DNA of 64,000 nucleotides from Galeopsis tetrahit (lineage: Eukaryota > Streptophyta > Magnoliopsida > Lamiales > Lamiaceae): positions 9,287,201-9,351,200 of the forward strand of contig OY776129.1 in the NCBI GenBank assembly GCA_963675135.1. Reading direction: 5' to 3'. A model generated the notes under the pieces. It was given only the letters and a program-made list of their open reading frames with translations. It did no database searches and was not told the origin of the DNA. Shown here in pieces: positions 46,421-56,674 of this stretch. Made by a program: the position numbers and the translations under genes. Position 1 is the first letter of the stretch. Each line of letters opens with the position of its first letter.

Positions 46421-47190
46421 TTGAGAAACAAATATTTTTTAGTATATTAATTAAAAATAAGTAAAATTCATTTTAAGTAACATAATTTTAAGTAAAATCG
46501 ATAAATTAATATAAATTATTACATTAGTTATTAAATATGATAAATTGGTAAATAGTTTATAAATTTATACATCTGCCACTCTTAATTATGTATACTCACT
46601 TAAATTACGTATATTCACTTAAATTACGTTTAAAATCTTGAATTAATAATATATATATATAATATAATTAACCCAAAAATAATGAGAATGGAAGAGGGAA
46701 GAAAAATATCGTGTGTTTGTAGATAGAAAACTAATATCTATGTAAAAATATTTTATGTGACTAGATTTGATAAATACCATAAAATAAGAGAAAGGGAGAT
46801 AAATTTACCAAATAGCATCGGGGCCCACTGCCGATGCCATTTTGCATCGGCCATTAAATGTCGTTACCAAATTGCATCGGCCCGCCTGCCGTTGCCAATT
46901 GCCGTTGCCTTTTGGCCAATATTTTGTAGTGTCACATTGGATATAATAGAGAATAATAATATAGAAATAATATATTTTAATTTAGTCCATATCTTTTGTA
47001 TATATCTCTTAGAGATATGATTGTTATATTTACATTAATTATTTCATTGTAAATACTTATATATAGTGGATTATTACTATCACCTTATTAACGATGATCA
47101 CATACTTATTTTCACATGTTATCATCTGACTCATCGAAACCCTAATTTTCTCTCTAAAGTCTCACACTAAATTTCTTCATTTTCCTCCTC

Positions 47191-48564
47191 ATGGCGGCGG
47201 CGGCTACCACTCCCCCCACCATCCTTCTCAATGTTTTGATTCATCTCTTGACAATTAAGTTGTCATCCTCCAACTACCTGCTCTGGCGAAATCAGGTAGT
47301 ACCAGTCCTGTCAAGCCATGAACTCATCTCTCACGTTCATGGTACGACACCCGCTCCGGTGAAGTCGATCACCACATCTGGTGAATCGGCTCCAAACCCA
47401 GCCTTCACCGCTTGGTTTGAGAAGGATTAGAAGATCCTTAGCCTTCTTCTTTCCTCCATCTCTAAAGAAGCCATGGTCGAGGTCATCGACTATGACACCT
47501 CGCACTCCATCTGGGTCGCACTCGAGGCAGCCTACAGTCACACCTCGGTCTCACGCATCACTCAACTGCGGAATCAGCTCCTCTCCCTTCGTAGTGGATC
47601 CACCTCCGTCGACGACTTCAACAAGAAGTTTCGTGCTCTCTGCGATCAACTCGCCTCCATCGGTAAGCTTGTTAATGATGACGACAAGTGTCATTGGTTT
47701 CTTACCGGTCTCGACCCTCACTTCGCTGGTTTCTCTAACACTCGCATGGCTATGTCGCCCACGCCTGCCTTTCGGGATCTGATCCATCAAGCCTTAAACT
47801 ATGAGCAGTTTACTCGCTTGATGGACTCCTCGTCCTCGCCCGTTCCAGCATTCTCTACCTCTACTCGCTCGGGTAAGCCTGCTCGCCCTGGCACGAAATC
47901 CCGTAACTTCTCTCCTCGGAATTCTGGTCGCCAGGCGCCCACTGGATCCTCGGCTGGTGGCTCGGCCCCTGCTCGCCGCCCTCCCACCTACCAGATTTGT
48001 CGCCAACGGGGTCATTATGCGAATCGATGTCCGGACCGTTATGCTCGCCCTACCCCTTTTGCGGCTAACCTTGCTCATGCCCTTGATTCTCAGTGTCATG
48101 TCTCGCAACCTCCTGCTTCGGATTGGTTCCTCGATAGTGGTGCCTCCTCTCACATGACTCCTCGCTCGGCTGACCTGGAGAATCCTCACCCGTATTCTGG
48201 TAACGACAATGTTAATGTTGCTAATGGTTCTACTATTTCGATCACTCATGTTGGGTCGTGTTCGGTTAATAAGGATGTTCGTTTGTTAGATGTGCTCGTC
48301 GTACCACATCTTACTAAGAAATTATTATCCATTAGTAAGTTTACTTCGGACTTTCCTGTTGATGTTTTGTTTACTAATGACTCATTTGTCATTCAGAATC
48401 GGGCGACTAAGCAACCCTTGGTGAGGGGTCGGCATAGTCGAGGACTCTATGCTCTGGAGCAGGGCACTCCAGCCTTGGTCGTTGCTTTACAGAGTTCGTC
48501 GTTGAAGGCTTCCTTTGAGTGTTGGCACCGTAGATTAGGTCATGTTCCTATTTTTTTTCGTTAA
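47191..48564 (+). pseudogene. copia gag, protease and pre-integrase, with stops
   Basis: The frame starts MAAAATTPPT and runs through a UBN2-type Gag (SSNYLLWRNQV). It is broken by TAG at 47428-47430, where the sister element has Gln (AKDQKV). Coding continues with IWVALEAAYSH and DDFNKKFRALCDQL. The zinc knuckle reads YQICRQRGHYANRC: its first Cys is Tyr, so zinc binding is lost. The protease motif is DWFLDSGASSHMT. The pre-integrase starts normally (CWHRRLGHVP), then the frame ends at 48564 in a T-rich run. Confidence 0.88.
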
Positions 48565-48574
48565 ATTATTGAAT

Positions 48575-49499
48575 AAACTGGGCTTATTGTCCCTTACGTC
48601 TATTTTGCCCAACCCGGGCCTTTGTACTCCGTGTCAGTTGGCTAAGATTAAACGTTTATCTTTTGCATTAAATGAAAAATGAGCTTCTCATGTTTTGGAT
48701 TTAGTTCACTGTGATCTTTGGGGTCCTGCCCCTGTTGCTTCTAATGACGGTTTTCGGTATTATGTGATTTTTGTGGATGACTTCTCCAGACTTACTTGGC
48801 GTTATCCTTTGCATGTCAAGTTTGATTTCCATGGCGTATTTGTTCGGTTTCACACTTTTATTTGCAATCAGTTTTCCACCTCCCTTAAGGCGTTCCAGAG
48901 TGATGGTGGAACTGGGTTTGTTATTGGTCGTGTTCGCGGCTTCCTTGTCGACCATGACATTCATCATTGCATCTCTTGTCCTTACACTCATTAGCAGAAT
49001 GGTCGCGCTGAACGCAAACATCGTCATGTCACTAAACTGGGCTATCTTTATTGTTTCAGGCGAGCATGCCCGCCCACTTCTGGGTTGATGTCTTTTCCAC
49101 GGTTGTCTACATTATCAACTGTCTGCCCACGCCTGTTCTTAGGGACAGGTCGCCCTTTCAGGTTTTGTTCGGCTCTGCTCCGAACTTTGCCAACTTCAGG
49201 ACCTTTGGTTGTCAAGTATTTTCGTATCTTCGTGACTATGCTCTCCACAAGCTTGCTCCTCGTAGTGCTTCATACATCTTTATCGCTTCCCGCTTCTACA
49301 GTACTCGTCATACTCAGTTTGATGAATCTGTGTTCCCGTTCTCGGCAGCTCATGTTCCATCCTCGCTTGTTGACTCCCTTGAGATCAGCTCTTTCGTGGA
49401 ACCATCGGCTGCTGCTCGCCAGTCTCCTTGTGGTCTCTACCCTGACCCACCAGACCTGATCATGCCCCCTGCTCGCCCAGCAGTTCCGCAGCCTCCTAC
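48575..49499 (+). pseudogene. copia integrase, multiply broken
   Basis: This is the integrase core of the same element. TGA at 48680-48682 replaces the Arg found in the sister element. TAG at 48992-48994 lies just before QNGRAERKHRH. The second catalytic block reads SDGGTGF, where TEF is usual. A frameshift occurs near 49040, after which FWVDVFSTVVYIINCLPTP and FRTFGCQVFSYLRDYA are seen. The piece ends at the hAT insertion in Pro/Arg-rich linker DNA. Confidence 0.85.
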
Positions 49500-50134
49500 T
49501 AGGGGTGGGAATGGGCAAGGCTACCCGACAGGGGCCTACGGCTCGGCCTTCTAAAGCTCGGCTCGGCTTGTTTAATAAACAAGCCAGGCTCAAGCTTTTT
49601 TTAAAGTCTTTAATTAAATAGGCCGGGCTTGAGCTTTTTCGTAAGCCTTTGAAGCCCAACAGGCTAGCCTATTTAACTATATTCTATATTATAAATATAT
49701 AATATATAAAAATACAATAAATATATAATATAATATTCAATATATGATGAGATTATCTTGAAGAAATTATATATTTTTTTGTTTTATTTTTCTTTGTAAT
49801 AGTTAAAAATAATTGATATGAATATTTGTATTTGAGTATAATTTGATGGATCTTTTGATTAATTTTTTATTGTTCTTATTTCTTCATTTTGAGATTTAAA
49901 AAGTTAGTTTTTATAATTTAATGGTAATACAAGTGTGGTAAAAATTAATTTTGAATAACATTAAAGAGGCCTTTAAAAGGCTTTCGGGCTAGGCCTATTT
50001 ACTAAAAAGGCCAGGCCTAGCCTCTAAAAAAAGCCTATAATAGGCCACAGGCCAGGCTTGGGCCCAAGTATTATATACCAGGCCCAAACTTTTTTTCTTA
50101 AGGTCTGGCTCGGCCTGACCTATTCCCACCCCTA
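49500..50134. mobile_element. non-autonomous hAT-like element, family A copy 2
   Basis: 635 bp. Ends TAGGGGTGGGAATGGGC and CCTATTCCCACCCCTA are inverted. 8-bp duplication CCTCCTAC / CCTCCTGC (7 of 8). It interrupts the copia linker, whose Pro/Arg repeats continue on both sides. The terminal 50 bases match the element at 13814. Confidence 0.88.
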
Positions 50135-50289
50135 CCTCCTGCTCGCCTAGCAGTTCCGCAGCCTCCTGCTCGCCCAGCAGTTCAGCAGCCCCCTGCTCGC
50201 CCGGCTGCTGATCCACCGGCTGGTCGCCCACTTCCTGTCCCGACTCACCCGATGGTTACTCGTGCCAGACTTGGATTTGGGGCAGAAAA

Positions 50290-50600
50290 TTACTTGAGCG
50301 TGATATTACTTTATCTGACCAATTGTTATCTTATATCGACAAGTATCCTCTAGAGGACGGGGTAGCTGATGGCTAAAGGTGGACAACAAATAAACCCAGA
50401 GCGTTCAAGGCAGGGGAGGCCTACGATATTATCTCCATCGAGTTCACAGCAGAGGCAAACAGCCTCTAGGAGCAGGGTAAGCAAGGGAGAAGAATTTTTC
50501 ATGGTGTGGAGTTGATTGATACCCATAAAAGTGAAAACTTTAGCTTGGCAAATACTTTTGGACACACTTCCAGCCAAGGAGAAGCTCATCTAGAAAAAAG
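50290..50600. other. unrecognised segment between two copia elements
   Basis: Similarity to copia ends near 50280. The segment has a broken plus-strand frame (SYIDKYPLEDG, then stops) and a 79-residue minus-strand frame (50350-50589), neither recognised. The minus frame has a Cys pattern (CLCCELDGD) that might be a LINE zinc-finger remnant; this is weak. Confidence 0.3.
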
Positions 50601-50762
50601 TATTAAGAAATAAGTCAAACATTCCTTGTATATAGGATCTACATATTTATTGTACATATCTTTTCCTTTATTTGTGTAATTATGTTACCTTGTAAAACAT
50701 TATTATATATACAAATCACATCCTCTCACCAAAGTTAACGGTGATCAAATCTGATTCTCACA
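50601..50762 (+). repeat. 5' LTR
   Basis: 162 bp, TATTAAG to TCTCACA, followed directly by the primer binding site TGGTATCAG. Confidence 0.92.
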
Positions 50763-50895
50763 TGGTATCAGTCTTTTTTCGATCCTGAAATCCCGTTCCC
50801 CACCGCCCTCACGGCATCTCTCTTCCCCCTCTGACGAGTCGGTCCCCCTCGTTCTTCCCCAAACCGTCGAGCTTGTCTCTCTCTACATCTCTCAA

Positions 50896-53618
50896 ATGGT
50901 TGATTCTGCAATTCCGATGAATGTTTTGATTCACATGGTCACTATGAAGTTGACCTCCACAAATTACCTCTTGTGGAAGAAACGGGTCCTCCCCTGCTTC
51001 TCTGTGCCGGTCTCTTAGGCATCGTTGATGGATCCACAGTTGCCCCTCCTGCCACTACCAACAATGCCACGAATCCGGCATACACTGTCTGGCGCGCGAA
51101 GGACCAGAAAGTCCTTGGTCTTCTCCTTTCTTACCTCACTAAGGAATCCTTATCTGAGGTTATCGACTGTGATACCTCTTGAGATGCTTGGCTTGCGCTT
51201 GAAGCCACCTTCAGCCACTCATCTCAATCTCGTACGACTCAATTGCGCGAGGAACTACTCTTTCTCAAACGCAACGATCTCTCTGTCGTCGAGTATGGTT
51301 GCCAATTCAAGATCCATTGCGATCAACTCGCCGCCATAGGCAAACCCGTTGATAACTCCGATAAATTACATTGGTTTCTACGGGGCTTGGGCCATCACTT
51401 TGGGGGTTTCGCTGACACTCGTATGGCTCTCACTTCTGTCCCTTCCTTTCGAGATCTTTTGCATCAGGCGGTTGCCTTCGAGATTATGAATAAACCTGCT
51501 GATCCAGTTCCGCCACCGGCCGCTTTTGTTGCCCATGATCGTCCACGCACTTTCTCCGGCCCCTCCTCGCACTCTCGCGGCGAATTCACTCATCGCAGCG
51601 GTGGCTCCTCATCCTCCAGGGGTGGTCATCATGGCTCTGGCTGCGGTGATCGTAGGTCATATGTTCCTCGCTGTCAGATTTGTCGAGGTGAGCACTATGA
51701 TGACAAATGTCCTAGTCGCTATGCCCGCTCGTCCGAGCGATCCAATGGTCAGTCCTATGCTCGCCAGGCTGACCATCCTGCTGCTCATCTCGCTCAGGCT
51801 TTTCACTCGGTCTGCTCGTTCACTCACACTCCTACCGCAGATTTGTACGTCGACACTAGGGCCTCGGCCCACATGACTTCTCGCTCGGCTGATCCGGACA
51901 CCTATTCACCTTCCTCTGGTAATGGAAAAGTCGTTGTTGGTAACGGTTCTGCTTTATCTATTTCACATATTGGTTCTCACTCGATCCCTCGTAATGTTCA
52001 ACTTCATGATGTTCTTGTCGTCCTTGACATTACGAAAAATCTCTTATTTATTAACAAGTTAACCTCTGATCCTCATGTTGATGTTATTTTCTCTGACAAA
52101 TCATTTGAAATTCAGAAGCGGAACACCAAGGAAGTGGTGGCTCAGGGCAGATGTGAGCAAGGTTTGTATGTGTTGGATTCGGTTCTTCCAACCTTTGTTG
52201 TTGTTGTTCGATCTACTGTGTCGAAGGCTTCTTTTCATTTATGGCATTTAAGATTGGAGCATGTCCCATTTGATACTTTAAAACAATTGCATAAATTAGG
52301 TGTTATTTCTGTTACGTCTTTATTACTGAATCCTGTTGTTTGTACTTCTTGTGAGTTGGCCAATAGCAAACGCTTATCCTTTACTGTTAATGAGAAACGT
52401 GATTCACGTGTTCTTGATTTAGTGCATTGTGATTTATGGGGTCCTGCACCAGTTACTACCTCGGAGGGTTATAGTTATTATGTTGTGTTTATTGATGATT
52501 TCTCTCGTTTCTCCTGGATTTATCCCATGCGTGCTAAGAGTGGATTCTTTGGTATATTGGAGATTTTTCATAAGTTTGTTTGCAACCAGATCTCTTCTTT
52601 TATGAAGGTGTTTCAAAGTGATGGGGGGACAGAGTTTGTCAATAATCGAGTCTATGGTTTTATGCGAGCAAATGGCGTTCTTCACCGGTTGTCATGCACG
52701 TACACGCCCGAGCAGAATGGCAGAGCCGAGCGCAAACATCGACACATTACGGAGATAAGTTTATCTATGATGTTTCATGCCAATCTCTCTGCCCGTTTTT
52801 GGTTTGATGCCTTTGCTGCAGCCACTTATGTCATCAATCGTCTGCCATCTACCATCTTGAATGACACCTCTCCTTTTGAGGTTCTTTTTTCTTCTTCGCC
52901 AAATTATGGAAACTTCAAGCCTCTGGGTTGTCGTGTCTATCATTTTCTCCGGGACTATGCTCCTCGTAGTCGCTCATGTGTCTTCTTGGGCTACATCATT
53001 ATCCACAAGGGCTTTCGTTGTCTTGACCAGGCCTCGAATAGAGTGTTTGTCACTCGTCATGCCAAATTTGACGAGCAATGCTTCCCCTTCTCTGATTCTG
53101 CTCGGTCTTCCCCGCCTCCTGTGTTGGACGTGTCTGTTATTCTGGAGCCGGTCTGCTCGCCCACACATGCCGACCAGTCTCCTTTGGTCCCACCGGTACC
53201 ATGCTCGCTATGCTCTACTGAACCTGACCAGGTTCCCGCTCCAGTGGTCAACCCGCCACCACTTGCTCACCCTCTGCCTCCTCGCCCTCCACCATCATCC
53301 CATCCCATGGTCACTCGAGGTAAGGCGGGCATCTTCAAACCAAAGTACCCGGTTAATTTGGTCTCCTCGGCGTTGGTCTATGCTCTAGCTCTCTCTTCTG
53401 AACCTCGAGGGTTCAAGTCGGCTACTAAGTCACCACTTTGGCTAGCGGCTATGCAAGAGGAAATTGATGCACTCCGCAATAACAACACCTGGGATTTCGT
53501 TCCTCGCCCTTCTGGTGTTAATATCGTTGGGTCCAAATGGGTCTTTCGGATGAAGTATCACTCCGACGGTTCTGTTGAGCGCTACAAAGCACGTCTGGTC
53601 GTCCAGGGTTTCACTTAA
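50896..53618 (+). pseudogene. copia gag, protease, integrase, start of RT, with breaks
   Basis: The ATG at 50896 opens MVDSAIPMNVLIHM; the frame shifts near 51000 and continues in GLLGIVDGSTVAPP. TGA at 51180-51182 replaces an expected Arg (DCDTS then DAWLALEA). From 51243 a 791-residue frame is open. It holds the rest of Gag, the knuckle CQICRGEHYDDKC (one residue short between Cys and His), a protease with DTRASAHMT where DSGASSHMT is expected, pre-integrase, and an integrase core with HCDLWGP, SDGGTEF and EQNGRAERKHRH intact. It ends in the start of reverse transcriptase (ERYKARLVVQGFT) at TAA (53616-53618), where the family has Gln. Confidence 0.9.
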
Positions 53619-54722
53619 ATCCCTGGTGACGATTTCTCTCACACCTTCAGTCCGGTAGTCAAAGCTGCGACTGTTCGGGTGGTCCTCACATTGTTGTTCA
53701 GTCCAACTGGTCTCTTCATCAACTTAATGTCAAAAATGTCTTTCTCAATGGTGTTTTGGACAAACCCGTCTTCATGGCCCAACCACCTGGCTACATAGAT
53801 GCTCGCTTCCCGGATCACGTTTGTCGTCTGAAGAAGGCCCTGTATGGCCAGCGACAAGCTCCTCTAGCTTGGTTCCAGCGGTTTAATACCTTTCTGTTCG
53901 GCCTCGGTTTCTTTGCATGCAAGTCGGATTCCTCGTTGTTCTACCTACACAAGGGTAAGTATGTCGTTTTCCTGCTTCTTTATGTGGATGATATCATTAT
54001 AACGGGAAATGATCCCGAATTCGACTCTCTATCGCTCGCTTGTTGGTGCTCTCCAATATCTGACGATCACACGGTTTGATTTGTCCTTTGCTGTCAATCA
54101 TGTTAGTCAATTTCTTCAGGCCCCTTCTGTTGATCATTTCTCTGCGGCCAAGTGCATCATCCGCTATGTCAAGGGAACTATCAACTACGGCCTAACGTTT
54201 GCTCGCCGACCTAATCGATCCATTGTTGGCTACTCTGATGCGGATTGGGCTCGTTGCCTTGAGACTCGGTGATCCACTTATGGTTATTCTATTTTCTTAG
54301 GAGGAAATCTTATTTCTTGGAGTTCTAAAAAACAACCTACGGTTGCTCGCTCGAGTTGTGAATCTGAATATCGGGCCTTGGCAAACACAGCTGCTGAGAT
54401 GATTTGGTTGACAAACCTTCTGCGAGAACTTCACCAGCTCCCTCCTGCTCGTCCGGTCCTCTTCACTGACAACAAAAGTGCTCTGTTCCTAAGCCATAAT
54501 CCGGTCGCCCATAAGCGGGCCAAACATATTGACATCGACTGCTATTTTGTTCGAGAAATGGTAACTTCCGGCAAGCTTCTCACAGACTTCGTGCCTTCCC
54601 ATCTTCAGTTTGCGGACATATTTACGAAGAGCCTTCCTCGCCCAACATTTGAATTCTTACGTTCTAAGCTTTGCGTTTTTCCTCATCCCACTCAACACTT
54701 GACGGGGGATATTAAGGAATAA
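53619..54722 (+). pseudogene. copia RT and RNase H with internal deletion
   Basis: After the TAA, reverse transcriptase continues across a frameshift near 53695. LDKPVFMAQPPGYIDARFPD and YVDDIIITGNDPEF are clear. At about 54020 the sequence jumps from the region after YVDD straight to TLYRSLVGALQYLTIT, so the end of reverse transcriptase and the connection domain are deleted. RNase H follows with SDADWAR, TGA at 54270-54272 for an expected Arg, SCESEYRALAN and HIDIDCYFVRE. It ends just before the polypurine tract. Confidence 0.9.
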
Positions 54723-54871
54723 GTCAAACATTCCTTGTATATATGATCTACATATTTATTGTACATATCTTTTCCTTTATTTGTGTAATTATGTTACCTT
54801 GTAAAATATTATTATATATACAAATCAAATCCTCTCACCAAAGTTAACGATGATCAAATTTGATTCTCGCA
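54710..54871 (+). repeat. 3' LTR
   Basis: 162 bp, seven differences from the 5' LTR, several of them C/T or G/A transitions. Ends TCTCGCA. Confidence 0.92.
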
Positions 54872-54939
54872 GAAAGTCATTTAGAATATAGACGAAGTTA
54901 ATTGTTCCATGTAGTATAAATGTTGTAATTGACTTAACA

Positions 54940-55378
54940 TCGGCACTCCGGCACATGTGAGGGATCAATTTTTATTGCACCCGAGAACATTGGGCAATGA
55001 GAAAGGCGGTAAGGTGGCGACTGGAATTTGGATTTATATTGTATGGATAATTTGGAGATGGCATAATAAGAGAAATTTTGAAAACAACAACTAGGACACG
55101 ACGAAAATTTTAGACGAAGTAAAAAGAAAACTATAGAGCTGGCTCTCTTGCTACGGGAATATGCTGAGAAGTAACCTTCACTGCCTGGTATTTAGAACCT
55201 TGGAAGCAGCTTCTCAAATAAGTGGTTTCATATGTCTTAGTTTCAATATTTTTTACGTGCAACTTTCGTTTTCCCCTATTTATGTGAGATTTATTGTCTG
55301 TTATAAGTACTCCTGCACGCTACCTGCAATTGTTTCTGAACTTTTTTGTATTGATATATAATATTTTTGCATGACTAA
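54940..55378 (+). pseudogene. 3' end of a plant L1-type LINE
   Basis: Broken frames contain RWHNKRNFENNN and TKILDEVKRKL, resembling the C-terminal end of plant LINE reverse transcriptase proteins (after the zf-RVT region). A non-coding tail follows and ends in TTTTTGCATGACTAAAAAAA, typical of LINE 3' ends. It is heavily truncated at the 5' side, as is usual for LINEs. Confidence 0.65.
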
Positions 55379-55563
55379 AAAAATGGAAAGATATATGTGG
55401 ACGGATGAAGTACAAATATAATGAGACATATAATAGTACAACCCGAAATGAAAAGATGAGATATATAGTGAAACAAATTAAGTTTATTAATTTATTGTAT
55501 GATTCACTATTAAACAACTTTTCAATTTAATCCATATAAATTAATGAAACAGTCATCACTAAT

Positions 55564-56451
55564 GATAAATGTCGAGCATTGATTATCGTGAATACAATTC
55601 ACTTATAAAGAAATCTCTCTCTAAGCGAAAATTCTCCCCCTTCTCTCTACATTAGCTTACAAAATAAGCTGCCCTCCACCTCTAAAATCTCAAAACCACC
55701 ACCGCCCACCTCTTCACACCCCACAACCGCCTGCGTATAACTCCTCCATCTTCAACCCCCAAACAAAATCCGTCGCCCACCTTCTGCACAGAAGTAAATC
55801 GTTGCGCCGCCGCTCAAACGCACCGCCTGCAGAGTCGCCGCCGCGCCGCGCCGCCTGTAGTGCCGCCGCACCGCTTTTCCATTGGGTGAAGGGGTCTTTT
55901 TCAGAGATTTAGTTGGGATCAATGGGTGAATCTCCCCGTCGGAGCCACGGTGACCGATCGGGTGAGTCATCCATTTGATCCCATTTTATTTTTGTTTTTT
56001 CTCCTTTCTGCATGTTACTTTTGTCTGTTTCTTAGTTAGATCTGGTGTTTTTTAGGTTCGTTTTTTAATTTCCTCTTCCTATGCCGTTTATTTTTCTGCT
56101 TTCGGTATTATCCCTTTCCCTGCTAGTTTGATTTCTTCCCTGTTATGATGGGTTTTCTTTCCGTTTTCAGGTTTTCCCATGGTGACACTTTGTTGTGCCT
56201 GTTGGAGCTGGTAGCCCTTGGGTCCGTTCTTATGTGGTTTGGGAGGCTTGTAGCACAGCCGTTGCTATCTTCTTAGATCGCGGAGTTTCAAGGTATGCTG
56301 GTTGATCCTTCCACCCTCTCACGATTGAGTCTGGAAAATGTGGTCTTCTGGTAGAATTTACTGTTTGGATAGGTGAGGGCAAATGATTATGTAACTTATT
56401 TCCTATCTGTAATTCTACTACCTTAAAAAAAAAAAAAGATAAATGTCGAGC
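55564..56451 (+). mobile_element. poly(A)-tailed retroposon with 14-bp target duplication
   Basis: The perfect direct repeat GATAAATGTCGAGC flanks the unit (55564-55577 and 56438-56451). The right end is a run of about 13 A. The 860-bp body starts with CT-rich and then GC-rich leader-like DNA, has an ATG at 55922 (MGESPRRSHGD), soon loses coding frame, and ends in LINE-like 3' sequence before the A run. It is best read as an internally deleted LINE or a retroposed transcript moved by LINE machinery. The donor is not identified. Confidence 0.75.
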
Positions 56452-56674
56452 TGGTAATTAAATCTATATTAAATTAAATTAGGGGGTATTCAATTGGAAT
56501 TCTATTAAATTTTTTTGGACTTTAAAAAGTGCGTGGGTTTAGAAAATTCATAGAGTTCTTGCAGAGTGTGAGTGACATTTTTTATTAATTTACATGGATT
56601 TTTATAGACTTGACAAATTGTGAAATATATTTTTTTTATTGATTTACATAGATTTTCATAAACTCTGGCGCTGG

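Larger units (their letters stand above)
44720..46931. mobile_element. CACTA element, non-autonomous, with minisatellite cargo
   Basis: 2212 bp. It starts CACTACAAAATA and ends TATTTTGTAGTG, with a TCA duplication on both sides (44717-44719, 46932-46934). Subterminal GGCATCGG / CCGATGCC motifs face each other. An imperfect tandem repeat of about 84 bp lies at 44736-44880. The centre is the minisatellite and telomere-like DNA listed separately. No transposase. Confidence 0.92.
46937..50350 (+). mobile_element. short-LTR Ty1/copia element, decayed, 3' half missing
   Basis: A 5' LTR-like stretch ends at 47116 (TTTTCACA) and is followed by a mutated primer binding site (TGTTATCA). Gag, protease and part of integrase follow on the plus strand, interrupted by a hAT element (49500-50134). 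After the hAT element a short Pro/Arg-rich coding piece continues to about 50280 and then similarity stops. There is no reverse transcriptase, RNase H or 3' LTR. The CACTA element abuts the LTR start. It is related to the element at 50601-54871. Confidence 0.85.
50601..54871 (+). mobile_element. short-LTR Ty1/copia element, complete outline, internally deleted
   Basis: 4271 bp. LTRs of 162 bp (50601-50762 and 54710-54871) differ at seven positions by my count. Both start TATTAAG, not TG. Flanks are AAAAG and GAAAG, a possible 5-bp duplication with one change. The primer binding site starts at 50763 (TGGTATCAG) and the polypurine tract GACGGGGGA precedes the 3' LTR. The coding region is broken by stops, frameshifts and a deletion in reverse transcriptase. 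Confidence 0.93.

Noticed and set aside
47794..48249. Minus-strand Arg/Ser-rich ORF within copia gag
   Set aside because: Complement of the Gly/Ser/Arg-rich Gag linker; composition is a by-product.
55752..55970. Minus-strand ORF in the retroposon leader
   Set aside because: GC-rich leader DNA gives long frames by chance; no domain or start context.
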